From Desulfobacterales bacterium (lineage in GTDB: Bacteria > Desulfobacterota > DSM-4660 > Desulfatiglandales > Desulfatiglandaceae): 6,666 nucleotides of DNA. Positions 1 through 6,170 of the stretch are shown one piece after another; within the stretch, counting starts at the first letter, position 1; every line of letters begins with the position of its first letter. The DNA lies in contig JAKLQB010000472.1 of NCBI GenBank assembly GCA_022013615.1, positions 1 through 6,666 on the forward strand. Direction: 5' to 3'. The position numbers and the translations under genes are program-made. The notes below the pieces were generated by a model that did no database searches, was not told the DNA's origin, and was given only the letters and a program-made list of their open reading frames with translations.

Positions 1-708
1 AAAACTCGGGATGTTGTGACCGGATATCCCGACCCACTTTCTTTTTTCACCGGGTGTTATCTTCAAGTCAGTATTTTCTGATTCAATGCGATAGTATTCT
101 ACCTCCATGCTGTTTATCCATTTTTTTATGGCCATAGCATCTTTATGAATATTCTTCCAGGCCTGCACTGGATCGGGTTTGTCAAGGAAGCAGGCCTTGA
201 TAACCTGATTGGTGTAATGCCTCAGGGATATTTTTGCCTGCCTTGCTAATTCATCCGTAGGCAATGTGCACAGCGTCCACCCGTAGATGCCTTGTTCTTC
301 ACGCTTCTGGAGGATTTCGCGAAGGGGTTTTTTCGCCACGACCGCTTTTCCGATTTTCTTTGGATCTATATCACTAAGGTGAGTAAGCGACTCCGGGGCA
401 TGAAGGTAAATACTGCCGTTAATGCCCTCACAGAGTTCTTTTTCACCTGGACCCAGAAAAACAAGCTGCTTTCTATTGGCTTTCGCATAAAAATTATGTT
501 CCATTTTATGGGTCAGTCCCAGACGCAATACCGGGTTCATTCCCATGTCCAGGAGCTTGCCCTGAAGAATTTCGCACATCTTTAATGCTGCCAGATCGAA
601 TCGGATTAAGATGATCTCGTTTTTTTTGAACCTCCCCTTCCTCGCAGTTTTCAATGCCCACAGCAGGACATCCGAGTACTTATCCATCTGTTTTTTCGTC
701 AACATCAT
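1..708 (-). CDS. M29-family metallo-aminopeptidase, N-terminal part (cut by left edge)
   Basis: Reading leftward from 708 gives 236 uninterrupted codons to the window edge, starting MMLTKKQMDKYSDVLLWALK and ending GHNIPSF. That ending matches the conserved G-x-N-[IM]-P segment of M29 peptidases (AmpS/AmpT/PepS, usually about 370-410 residues). In this family the segment is followed by the first metal-binding Glu, so the whole metal centre lies off the window and its integrity cannot be judged. Family members are cytoplasmic exopeptidases that remove N-terminal residues from peptides using two metal ions. No signal peptide is seen. The visible part is the N-terminal substrate-binding and dimerisation domain. 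Two adjacent ATGs (708 and 705) follow an AGGAGG box; the second has the more usual spacing (6 versus 3 bases). The gene begins 16 bases after the stop of the upstream kinase-like/protease gene, so the two are probably co-transcribed. Confidence 0.85.
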   Translation of the reverse strand, partial: MMLTKKQMDKYSDVLLWALKTARKGRFKKNEIILIRFDLAALKMCEILQGKLLDMGMNPVLRLGLTHKMEHNFYAKANRKQLVFLGPGEKELCEGINGSIYLHAPESLTHLSDIDPKKIGKAVVAKKPLREILQKREEQGIYGWTLCTLPTDELARQAKISLRHYTNQVIKACFLDKPDPVQAWKNIHKDAMAIKKWINSMEVEYYRIESENTDLKITPGEKRKWVGISGHNIPSF

Positions 709-710
709 TT

Positions 711-717
711 TCCTCCT
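711..717 (-). promoter_or_regulatory. Ribosome binding site of the M29 aminopeptidase gene
   Basis: On the minus strand the sequence AGGAGGA lies just upstream of the double ATG. It sits in the 16-base gap after the upstream TAG (727-725). AGGAGG is 3 bases from the first ATG and 6 from the second, which favours 705 as the true start. The strong site contrasts with the weak one of the upstream gene, so the peptidase may be made in higher amounts from the shared message. Confidence 0.7.
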
Positions 718-724
718 GTGATGA

Positions 725-3700
725 CTACCCTGAAGGTCTCCTCAGGCTCTTGATCCGCTCCCTGGCAAAATCAAATTCGATCCAGGTGTCCAGGAATGAT
801 TCCAAAGCTTCTTTGTAATGTTCGATGGCCCTGTCCTTGTCCCCAGACCCTTCGGCCCAGAAACCCAGGGCGGCGTGAAGAGTGATAAGATTTTCCGCGC
901 TATTCCCGGCCTCCGTCTTAAGGGATTCCTCAGTCCTTTTGCCCATGAGACATTCGCCCACAGATCGATACCACGGGTCTCTCGTATGGCGAACATATGC
1001 CTCAAGGGTTTTCAATGCCTCTTCCTTGCGTCCCATGTGGTGAAGGATCTCGGCCTCCATAAGCCCCATGCTAAGCCTGCTGGCATTCTGCCGACTGTCT
1101 CTCGTAAGGAAACGTCGAGCGTACTCCAAAGACTGTTGCCATGCTTCCTCCATAGCACTGTAAAAAGACATGTTTACCAGGACATCCCCGTTATCCGGAG
1201 CGCTCTCAAGGATTTTTTCCAGCACCTGTAGTTTGTCTTTAGGGCTGGGTGAACTCTCCTCGAGTTGAGCCTTTAGCCCGGCCAGTTTCAACCTGAGGGG
1301 CTTGTTGGCCTCATCATGTTTTTTTATGGCCTGGTCAAAGGCCTCTATCTCGGCCTGATACTCGGCCCAACGGGCCTCGTTCTGCAAAAAATTCAGTTGC
1401 ATCTTCTGAACCTGGTCCAACTTTGCCCGCGTAAGAAAGAATTCCCAGGAGTTGAAGTCAGCCGTGAGGACAGCCTCTTTCAACAATCTCTCTGATTCAG
1501 CCCAATCCCCGTGTTTTGCATGGATAAGGCCGGCAACGTAATAAAGCCAGCTTTTCTCTGACTCAGTATCCCAGCCTTTAAGGGCTGAAACCTCATCCAC
1601 CATCCCTTCCATAACCAGGAACAGGTAGCCCAGGAACTCAACCGGGGATCGCCAGTCCAATGCCAACAACTCCTGACGATGAGGATTCACCGAAGAGCGG
1701 TCTGCAAGCCAATCGATTATGAACAGCATCAGCCTGGCCAGGTTATTCTCGGCATCCATAGACAAGGACTGACCGAACAGCCTGCTTGCGCCCTCGTAGT
1801 CCCCGGCGCAGAAGTGCATCATTCCCCCTGCCATGACCAGTGACGGATCAAAACTCAGTTTGAGTTCCTTATCGACCATGGCCATGGCCTCGGCCCAGCG
1901 ACCATTAGCGGCAGTCTCGGTTATTTGTTTGAGCTTGGCCTCGACCGATAGATCCAGGAGCCCATTCCATTTTATCTGGCCAGCCTTAAGATCCTGAAGG
2001 AAGGCAGCGGAATTGGTAATGGGCAGGACCATCGCCATATTCCATATGGGTGTAGCTATTGGAAGCAGCCCCGGGGCCCTGTCAATTGCGACTCCCGAGG
2101 CGATGCCGATGACCTTGCCCCTCATGTCGATCATCGGTCCCCCACTGCTGCCCCCGTACAAGGAGGCGTCAACCTGGAGCAGGTTCTCGAAGGACCGGCG
2201 CACGTGTCCCCTTGCTACACTGACGTTGACGCTGGCCTCCTGGGCCCGGCTGCCCATGGGAAAACCCAGAATGACAACGCGAGAGAGTTTGGGGACCTTC
2301 TGAGCGTCCATCTTCAGGTCCAGTGGCAGGGGCTTTAGTCCCTCCGGGACACGGTCTATTTTGAGGACGGCAAAGTCATCTTTGAGAGGGGATGCGACCA
2401 ATTGCCTGGTCTGGACCGGCGGCTTGGCCACTCCTGCAATAGTAAGGCGCGGGGTCCCATCTGAACGAAAGGCTGAGTCGAGAAAGTAGACGTCGGCAAG
2501 TTCTTGGCTATCTAACAGGCCGGCAGAGCGGGTGAAGGCCTTTTCCCCTTCAAACCAAAGTAACATTCGATAGTCAAACCTGGGAGACCTCTCGTTTTTC
2601 CTCAGTTGGTTGATAACCATGTAAAGGGTACTGTCTTCCAGCCAGGGGCAGGCCACATGCCGGTTGGTCAGCAGGTAGCCGTCCTTGTCCGCAAGAAAGG
2701 CCGTGCCCTCGGCCCGATTGCGGTATGCCATGGTCTTATCATCCCACAAGGAATAATCAACTACAACAAAGGCTACCGAACGTGCGTACTGATTTGCATA
2801 ATACTCAAGGACGGCCGCGCTATCCTTCTTTCTGATGCCTAACTGAAACCAGATCAGACCGCCTGCCACAACCAGAAGGACCACTATGGCAGCCAACAAC
2901 ATCTGTCTTTTCTTCAGCCTGCTGATATCCTTGGCCGAGGTTGCTGCCAGCTCGCTTCGCCTTCTCTTGCCGTTTTCAATATCCTCATCCGTAATCCGGG
3001 CAAGGGCCTCGGCCACCTCTGTCATGGACCGGGGCCGCAGGTCCGGGTCGTCGGCCAGCATGGTTTTAAACAGGACTTCCGTCTCATGGGGCAGCGGCAG
3101 TTCTTCCACTTTGGCCAGAAAGTCACAGGTCTCATAGTCAGCTGTGAGCAATTCCACGAATATCTTACCCAATGACCAGATATCACTTCTATAATCCAGG
3201 GGTCGCTGGTTGATGATGTCAGGATGGCACGACAGAAGATGTTTCAACATGGGGCCGGGCCGGTCCAGTTTGGGGTCAATGAAGCGGGAAAGCTTGTAGT
3301 CTAATTTTACTTCAAACTCCCCTTTTTCACCCTCAATGACCATGATGTCATCCAGAATGAGATGGGGGATAAAGTGTCCAGTCTGGTGGAGAACATCCAG
3401 GGTTGAGGCTATTTTAGCAAAAAGATCGAAGGCCACCCGATAGTCATTTAGTCTCCCGGAACCAACCAGATCGCCCCAGCTTTCAGCGTCCACCCATTCG
3501 CTGATTCGGTACCACAATCCGTCTGAAGATCGCCTGATTGAATGATGCCGGACGAATCCCTCAGCAGGTAGTTTTTTGAGTTCCTCCAGCTCCCGCCTGA
3601 GCCGATCAGCCACTTCTTCGTTGACTCCGGACAGGGGAGTGAAAATGCGGATCATTACAGGCTTCGTATCTCCCTCTTTAGTAGCCCGGCAAAGGATGCT

Positions 3701-3838
3701 GGCGTGGCCCTCGTGTAAGATCTCATCAATCTGGTAGTCATCTATTTGCCTTATACCCTCGGCGATCTCGGTTCCGCACGACGGGCAAGTGGTAATCTCT
3801 TCAGCTACCGGTTGACCGCAGTTTTGACAAAGTTTCAT
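725..3838 (-). CDS. Membrane-anchored zinc-ribbon / pseudokinase / HtrA-like serine protease / TPR protein
   Basis: This 1037-residue protein has five visible parts. Residues 4-21 form a zinc ribbon (Cys4, Cys7, Cys18, Cys21). Residues 35-285 resemble a Ser/Thr protein kinase, with the alpha-C Glu83 and the DIWSLG motif at 219-224. Its catalytic motifs are degenerate: the VAIK lysine is Arg64, the HRD aspartate position is His159, the following Lys/Asn positions are Ile161/Asp164, DFG is DYK (180-182), and the glycine loop is eroded. It is therefore probably a pseudokinase. Residues 313-334 form one transmembrane helix after a basic stretch, suggesting a cytoplasmic N-terminus and periplasmic C-terminus. 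Residues 345-610 form an HtrA/trypsin-like protease with His394 (TNRHVAC), Asp488 (DDFAVLKI) and Ser565 (GSSGGP); the triad looks intact. There is no PDZ domain. Residues 635-1037 are helical TPR-like repeats (clear units near 667-700, 764-795, 920-950 and 980-1013) with a charged coiled-coil-like section near 805-863. Likely role, inferred: envelope signal sensing or proteolysis. The ATG at 3838 is preceded by only a poor ribosome site. Confidence 0.9.
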   Translation of the reverse strand: MKLCQNCGQPVAEEITTCPSCGTEIAEGIRQIDDYQIDEILHEGHASILCRATKEGDTKPVMIRIFTPLSGVNEEVADRLRRELEELKKLPAEGFVRHHSIRRSSDGLWYRISEWVDAESWGDLVGSGRLNDYRVAFDLFAKIASTLDVLHQTGHFIPHLILDDIMVIEGEKGEFEVKLDYKLSRFIDPKLDRPGPMLKHLLSCHPDIINQRPLDYRSDIWSLGKIFVELLTADYETCDFLAKVEELPLPHETEVLFKTMLADDPDLRPRSMTEVAEALARITDEDIENGKRRRSELAATSAKDISRLKKRQMLLAAIVVLLVVAGGLIWFQLGIRKKDSAAVLEYYANQYARSVAFVVVDYSLWDDKTMAYRNRAEGTAFLADKDGYLLTNRHVACPWLEDSTLYMVINQLRKNERSPRFDYRMLLWFEGEKAFTRSAGLLDSQELADVYFLDSAFRSDGTPRLTIAGVAKPPVQTRQLVASPLKDDFAVLKIDRVPEGLKPLPLDLKMDAQKVPKLSRVVILGFPMGSRAQEASVNVSVARGHVRRSFENLLQVDASLYGGSSGGPMIDMRGKVIGIASGVAIDRAPGLLPIATPIWNMAMVLPITNSAAFLQDLKAGQIKWNGLLDLSVEAKLKQITETAANGRWAEAMAMVDKELKLSFDPSLVMAGGMMHFCAGDYEGASRLFGQSLSMDAENNLARLMLFIIDWLADRSSVNPHRQELLALDWRSPVEFLGYLFLVMEGMVDEVSALKGWDTESEKSWLYYVAGLIHAKHGDWAESERLLKEAVLTADFNSWEFFLTRAKLDQVQKMQLNFLQNEARWAEYQAEIEAFDQAIKKHDEANKPLRLKLAGLKAQLEESSPSPKDKLQVLEKILESAPDNGDVLVNMSFYSAMEEAWQQSLEYARRFLTRDSRQNASRLSMGLMEAEILHHMGRKEEALKTLEAYVRHTRDPWYRSVGECLMGKRTEESLKTEAGNSAENLITLHAALGFWAEGSGDKDRAIEHYKEALESFLDTWIEFDFARERIKSLRRPSG

Positions 3839-3864
3839 TGTTTTTTACCAATAAGAGTTTTTTT

Positions 3865-3870
3865 ATTATA
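3865..3870 (-). promoter_or_regulatory. Possible -10 box of the leftward protease operon
   Basis: Read on the minus strand, a perfect TATAAT lies 26 bases before the start codon at 3838, in a strongly AT-rich context. No good -35 hexamer is seen 16-18 bases upstream (the bases there read about CCTAAG), so this is either an activator-dependent promoter or a chance match. It would give a leader of about 20 bases. Confidence 0.35.
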
Positions 3871-3991
3871 TATCTTACATGGTTTTTCTTAGGTAGTAAA
3901 GAATCCATGCACCTTTTTCTACACGGTTTTACCTTCCAGCCTTCCTCTTAATAAGGATGAATCTCAACTTTCGCCCTCCCCAAAAAAATGC

Positions 3992-4020
3992 TTGACAAAC
4001 ATATAAAGGTATACCACTAT
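3992..4020 (+). promoter_or_regulatory. Candidate sigma-70 promoter of the methyltransferase operon
   Basis: A perfect -35 hexamer TTGACA (3992-3997) is followed, after 17 bases, by CACTAT (4015-4020), which matches the -10 consensus at three of six positions. Transcription would start near 4027, leaving a leader of about 160 bases before the ATG at 4190. The weak -10 lies inside the hexamer repeat cluster described separately. That fits a regulated promoter, but the exact -10 is uncertain. Confidence 0.5.
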
Positions 4021-4032
4021 ACCAGATATACT
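4008..4032 (-). promoter_or_regulatory. Tandem GGTATA repeats, probable repressor operator
   Basis: On the minus strand this stretch holds three hexamers in direct orientation: AGTATA (4032-4027), GGTATA (4023-4018) and GGTATA (4015-4010), with starts 9 and 8 bases apart. The last copy is also half of the 8-base palindrome GGTATACC (4008-4015). Direct GGTATA repeats at about 8-base spacing are the known binding pattern of NanR, a GntR/FadR-family repressor of Escherichia coli; other FadR-type regulators favour GTATAC-centred palindromes. The repeats overlap the -10 and start region of the TTGACA promoter, as expected for repression. No regulator gene lies in the window, so the regulator's identity is inference. 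Confidence 0.5.
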
Positions 4033-4189
4033 ATTTTCATGGTGCGTTCTCCTTAGCTCTTCCTGGCACTTAGCTATATGGTTAACCCTTTATTGAGGCC
4101 GCGGTTACTGGAGGCTGGGCGCCCGGAACAGTACTTTATTGCTGCCCAATCTATTTCCCCTTCGCTGGCTGGAGGAAAAAAGAAAAGCA

Positions 4190-5257
4190 ATGATCAACAA
4201 AATGACTCCCCGGGAAAGAGTGGCCGCCACCATCGGCGGAAGGAAACCTGATAAGCTGCCAATCATGGTGGCTAATTCAAATACGTTTATCTGTCAGTAC
4301 TATGGGATCAGTGTTGAAGATTTTTTAACAAAACCCGATTTGTGCGCCCAGGGCAATATAAAATTCATCGAGGAATTCGAAGTTGATTACTGTTTGACGG
4401 TCAATGGGTATATCCTTTACGGGTGTGGCCCCGAACTGGGGGTAAGATGGGAGTTCGTTGAGAATAACTTTCCGGGCTTTGTCGAAACGCCCATTAAATC
4501 CGAGGCTGACGTTGATAAAATCAAAGTTCCGTCAGAACCATCAGGATATTTTAAGCATTATATTGATGTTATAAAGCTGGTGAATGATGCCATTGGCGAG
4601 ACTTATCATTTGTCGGTGAGTATCCTCGGTCCTTTTGCCATAGCGTGTTTCTTACGCGGGATTGAGGATGCCTTGGTAGACACAATTATGAACCCGGATT
4701 TCTTCAAAGCCTATATGGAGCGCTGCACCGAGCTTTCTGCCTATTTTGGAAAAAATATCCTGTCAACAAGGCTACGTAGCCCTATTCTTAATGAAATCTT
4801 CTTAAGTCCGGAAATGATCAGACCGGATACCTACCACAGCCTTATTGCCCCATATGACCTGGAGGTTCAGCGCCGGTTAGGCCCGGAAAATGCGCCTAAC
4901 AGTCTCGCGGCCTTCATGGGCAAGCCTAATGATCGCGAGAGCCAAAAAGGTGGAGCCTCCCTTTACCGCGCCTTCTATGGTGTTGGAGAATCTTTGGATG
5001 CAATAAAAGCAGCAATGCGATACAGATTACCGGGCTTCCCTTTTCCCACGTCAATTTCCGGTCGAGCATTGAATTCCTGGGATTCCAAGGAGATAATTGC
5101 TTTTTTGAAGGAGGCCCTTGACTTCCTTATTCAAGAGGAGGGGCTTTATCCTTCCATTACCCTCATATCGGTCCAGGCGGAATCCCAGGACAATGCTTCT
5201 GACATTGCGGACAAAATTAAAGCGATCAAGGCCTTTCGTGATGAGTATAAACTGTAG
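4190..5257 (+). CDS. Uroporphyrinogen-decarboxylase-like (MtaA/URO-D superfamily) methyltransferase-like protein
   Basis: The 355-residue product opens with MTPRERVAATIGGRKPDKLP, the typical start of URO-D-superfamily proteins of the MtaA/MtbA/CmuA group, and keeps the family core GPFAIACFLRGIEDAL (147-162). Such proteins are cytoplasmic TIM barrels that move methyl groups between a corrinoid protein and a thiol or similar acceptor. The adjacent corrinoid protein gene supports this role. Oddly, the His-x-Cys zinc motif expected around residues 235-250 is replaced by NAPNSLAAFMGKPN (234-247), and the late Cys near 325-332 by ISVQAESQ (326-333); no Cys occurs after residue 179. It may therefore use another chemistry, bind rather than transfer, or belong to an uncharacterised subfamily. 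An in-frame TTG at 4139 would add 17 residues without a nearby ribosome site, so the ATG at 4190 (or 4202) is preferred. GGAGG at 4171-4175 is rather distant (14 bases). The corrinoid gene follows after 35 bases. Confidence 0.8.
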   Translation: MINKMTPRERVAATIGGRKPDKLPIMVANSNTFICQYYGISVEDFLTKPDLCAQGNIKFIEEFEVDYCLTVNGYILYGCGPELGVRWEFVENNFPGFVETPIKSEADVDKIKVPSEPSGYFKHYIDVIKLVNDAIGETYHLSVSILGPFAIACFLRGIEDALVDTIMNPDFFKAYMERCTELSAYFGKNILSTRLRSPILNEIFLSPEMIRPDTYHSLIAPYDLEVQRRLGPENAPNSLAAFMGKPNDRESQKGGASLYRAFYGVGESLDAIKAAMRYRLPGFPFPTSISGRALNSWDSKEIIAFLKEALDFLIQEEGLYPSITLISVQAESQDNASDIADKIKAIKAFRDEYKL

Positions 5258-5292
5258 GTAAAATCACCACACGATTTGGGGGATATGTAACA

Positions 5293-5937
5293 ATGAGTGA
5301 TATCTTGAAAGAGATAGCTGACAAGCTTGATTCCTGTGATGCCCAATCGATCTCAGGCGTCACCGGGGATGTAAAAGAAGCAATAGCTCAAGGCCTTACC
5401 CCTGGTGAGATCCTTGAAAATGGCCTACTCGAGGGTTTGAGTAGAGTTGGCGTGAAATTCAAGGCTGGTGAAGTCTTTATCCCAGAGGTATTGATATCAG
5501 CGAGAGCGCTTCGTGAATCAATGGATATACTTCGACCCCTCATGACCCAGGAAGATGTCAAACACCGCGGACGGATCGTATTAGGGACGGTCAAGGGAGA
5601 CCTCCATGATATAGGAAAGAATCTGGTAGGCATTATGCTTGAAGGCGCTGGTTTGGAAGTGATCGACCTCGGCATCAATGTGCCTCCAGAGAAATTTGTT
5701 GAGGCCGCCAAAGATAATAACCCCGAAGTCGTGGGCTTGTCTGCCCTTTTGACAACGACGATGATGGAGATGAAAACAGTGATTGAGGCATTTAAGTCTG
5801 CAGGCCTGAATACAAAAATCATTGTGGGGGGTGCACCGATCACAAAAAAATTTGCTGACGAGATTGGGGCCGATGCATATGGTTACAACGCAGGAGATGC
5901 TGTGGAAAAGGTGGCAGAACTGCTGGCAGCGGACTAA
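5293..5937 (+). CDS. Methyltransferase cognate corrinoid protein (MtbC/MttC type)
   Basis: The 214-residue protein has the full two-domain layout of corrinoid proteins. A helical cap occupies about residues 1-88 (including GLLEGLSRVGVKFKAGEVFIPEVLISA). A Rossmann-like B12-binding domain occupies 92-214. The cobalt-ligand motif D-x-H-x-x-G is present as GDLHDIG (102-108) with His105, followed by GLSALLTTT (148-156) and IIVGGAPIT (176-184). The ending FADEIGADAYGYNAGDAV is typical of the methylamine/betaine corrinoid subunits. Length matches the family (about 210-220). It acts in the cytoplasm as the methyl carrier between a substrate-specific methyltransferase and a second methyltransferase, here plausibly the upstream URO-D-like protein. 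The substrate cannot be read from this subunit. A G-rich stretch (5278-5282) serves as ribosome site. The short spacing to the upstream gene indicates one operon. Confidence 0.93.
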   Translation: MSDILKEIADKLDSCDAQSISGVTGDVKEAIAQGLTPGEILENGLLEGLSRVGVKFKAGEVFIPEVLISARALRESMDILRPLMTQEDVKHRGRIVLGTVKGDLHDIGKNLVGIMLEGAGLEVIDLGINVPPEKFVEAAKDNNPEVVGLSALLTTTMMEMKTVIEAFKSAGLNTKIIVGGAPITKKFADEIGADAYGYNAGDAVEKVAELLAAD

Positions 5938-5960
5938 TTTACTAATGGCAAGTTTTAAAA

Positions 5961-6037
5961 AAGTCCGGGCTATATCAGAAAAATCCCCCTCAATCCCCCC
6001 TTTGCAAAAGGGGGAAGCAGTCAGAATGCCCGGACTT
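5961..6037. repeat. Nested palindromic intergenic repeat
   Basis: A perfect 10-base inverted repeat, AAGTCCGGGC (5961-5970) and GCCCGGACTT (6028-6037), encloses a second hairpin (5996-6003 plus C-run pairing with 6007-6014, GCA loop). Just before it is a tandem copy of AATCCCCC (5982-5989 and 5992-5999), so two C-runs can compete for one G-run. From memory, the inner C-rich/G-rich unit resembles a short palindromic repeat scattered through many environmental bacterial genomes; its translated form SPSIPPLQKGE often appears in misannotated small ORFs. Read rightward there is no T-run after the stem, so it is not a classical terminator for the corrinoid gene. Read leftward, the outer stem is followed by a T-run. 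It may attenuate transcription or protect the 3' end of the upstream message. Confidence 0.7.
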
Positions 6038-6038
6038 A

Positions 6039-6066
6039 TTGAGAAGTTACTACTAATGCTCATAAC
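6039..6066 (+). promoter_or_regulatory. Weak promoter candidate for the ABC binding-protein gene
   Basis: TTGAGA (6039-6044) and CATAAC (6061-6066), 16 bases apart, match the sigma-70 consensus at about four to five positions each. They lie just after the nested repeat. If used, the leader would be about 97 bases. The region is AT-rich, so a chance match is possible and the gene may instead be read from the upstream operon. Confidence 0.25.
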
Positions 6067-6091
6067 CAAACGATATTAATCAATATAAATT

Positions 6092-6110
6092 GTGCTTTTT
6101 GTGCCTTTTT
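6092..6110 (+). repeat. Short tandem repeat GTGCTTTTT / GTGCCTTTTT
   Basis: Two near-identical units stand side by side (6092-6100 and 6101-6110) and are followed by GCGGCTA. They lie in the presumed leader of the binding-protein gene. The T-runs have no convincing stem before them, so they do not make a terminator. No function can be assigned. Confidence 0.35.
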
Positions 6111-6159
6111 GCGGCTATATCAAAATTGGAGTAAGTATTTTTATAAACACTAACTGAAA

Positions 6160-6166
6160 AGGAGGA
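6160..6166 (+). promoter_or_regulatory. Ribosome binding site of the ABC binding-protein gene
   Basis: AGGAGGA lies 5 bases (counted from the end of GGAGG) before the ATG at 6171 and 8 bases before a second ATG at 6174; both starts are acceptable. It is the strongest ribosome site of the rightward genes, in keeping with the high amounts in which periplasmic binding proteins are usually made. Confidence 0.7.
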
Positions 6167-6170
6167 GAGT

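Larger units (their letters stand above)
3839..4189. other. Divergent intergenic region between the protease operon and the methyltransferase operon
   Basis: This 351-base gene-free stretch separates two divergent operons. Its left end is AT-rich and holds a leftward -10-like box. The middle (about 3880-3990) shows no structure I can assign. A rightward promoter with overlapping hexamer repeats lies at 3992-4032. The remaining roughly 155 bases before the ATG at 4190 would be a long 5' leader. It contains two copies of CTGGAGG (4108-4114 and 4169-4175) and an 8-base palindrome GGGCGCCC (4117-4124). I do not recognise a cobalamin riboswitch or another known riboswitch in it. Confidence 0.6.

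Noticed and set aside
4139..4189. TTG start at 4139 adding 17 residues to the URO-D-like protein
   Set aside because: The extension lacks a nearby ribosome site, and family proteins normally begin at the MTPRERV segment.
4033..4189. Cobalamin riboswitch in the leader of the corrinoid-linked operon
   Set aside because: I looked because of the B12 dependence but found no recognisable conserved B12-box-like segment; a covariance-model search would be needed to exclude it fully.
4078..4251. A 57-codon plus-strand ORF starting MVNPLLRPRLLEAG in the leader of the methyltransferase-like gene
   Set aside because: It has no ribosome site, no recognisable domain and a low-complexity polar tail, and it overlaps the clearly coding start of the next gene in another frame.
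5961..6037. Intrinsic terminator for the corrinoid gene
   Set aside because: The stems are strong but no T-run follows on the plus strand; the T-run is on the other side, where no leftward gene exists to be terminated.
5388..6069. Long minus-strand open frames across the corrinoid gene and its downstream gap
   Set aside because: They lie opposite a well-supported gene, show no domain resemblance and have no ribosome sites; they are frame shadows.
5945..6079. A 44-codon plus-strand ORF (MASFKKVRAISEKSPSIPPLQKGE...) directly after the corrinoid gene
   Set aside because: It has no ribosome site, and most of its distinctive sequence is the palindromic repeat read through; such peptides are typical false genes over this kind of repeat.
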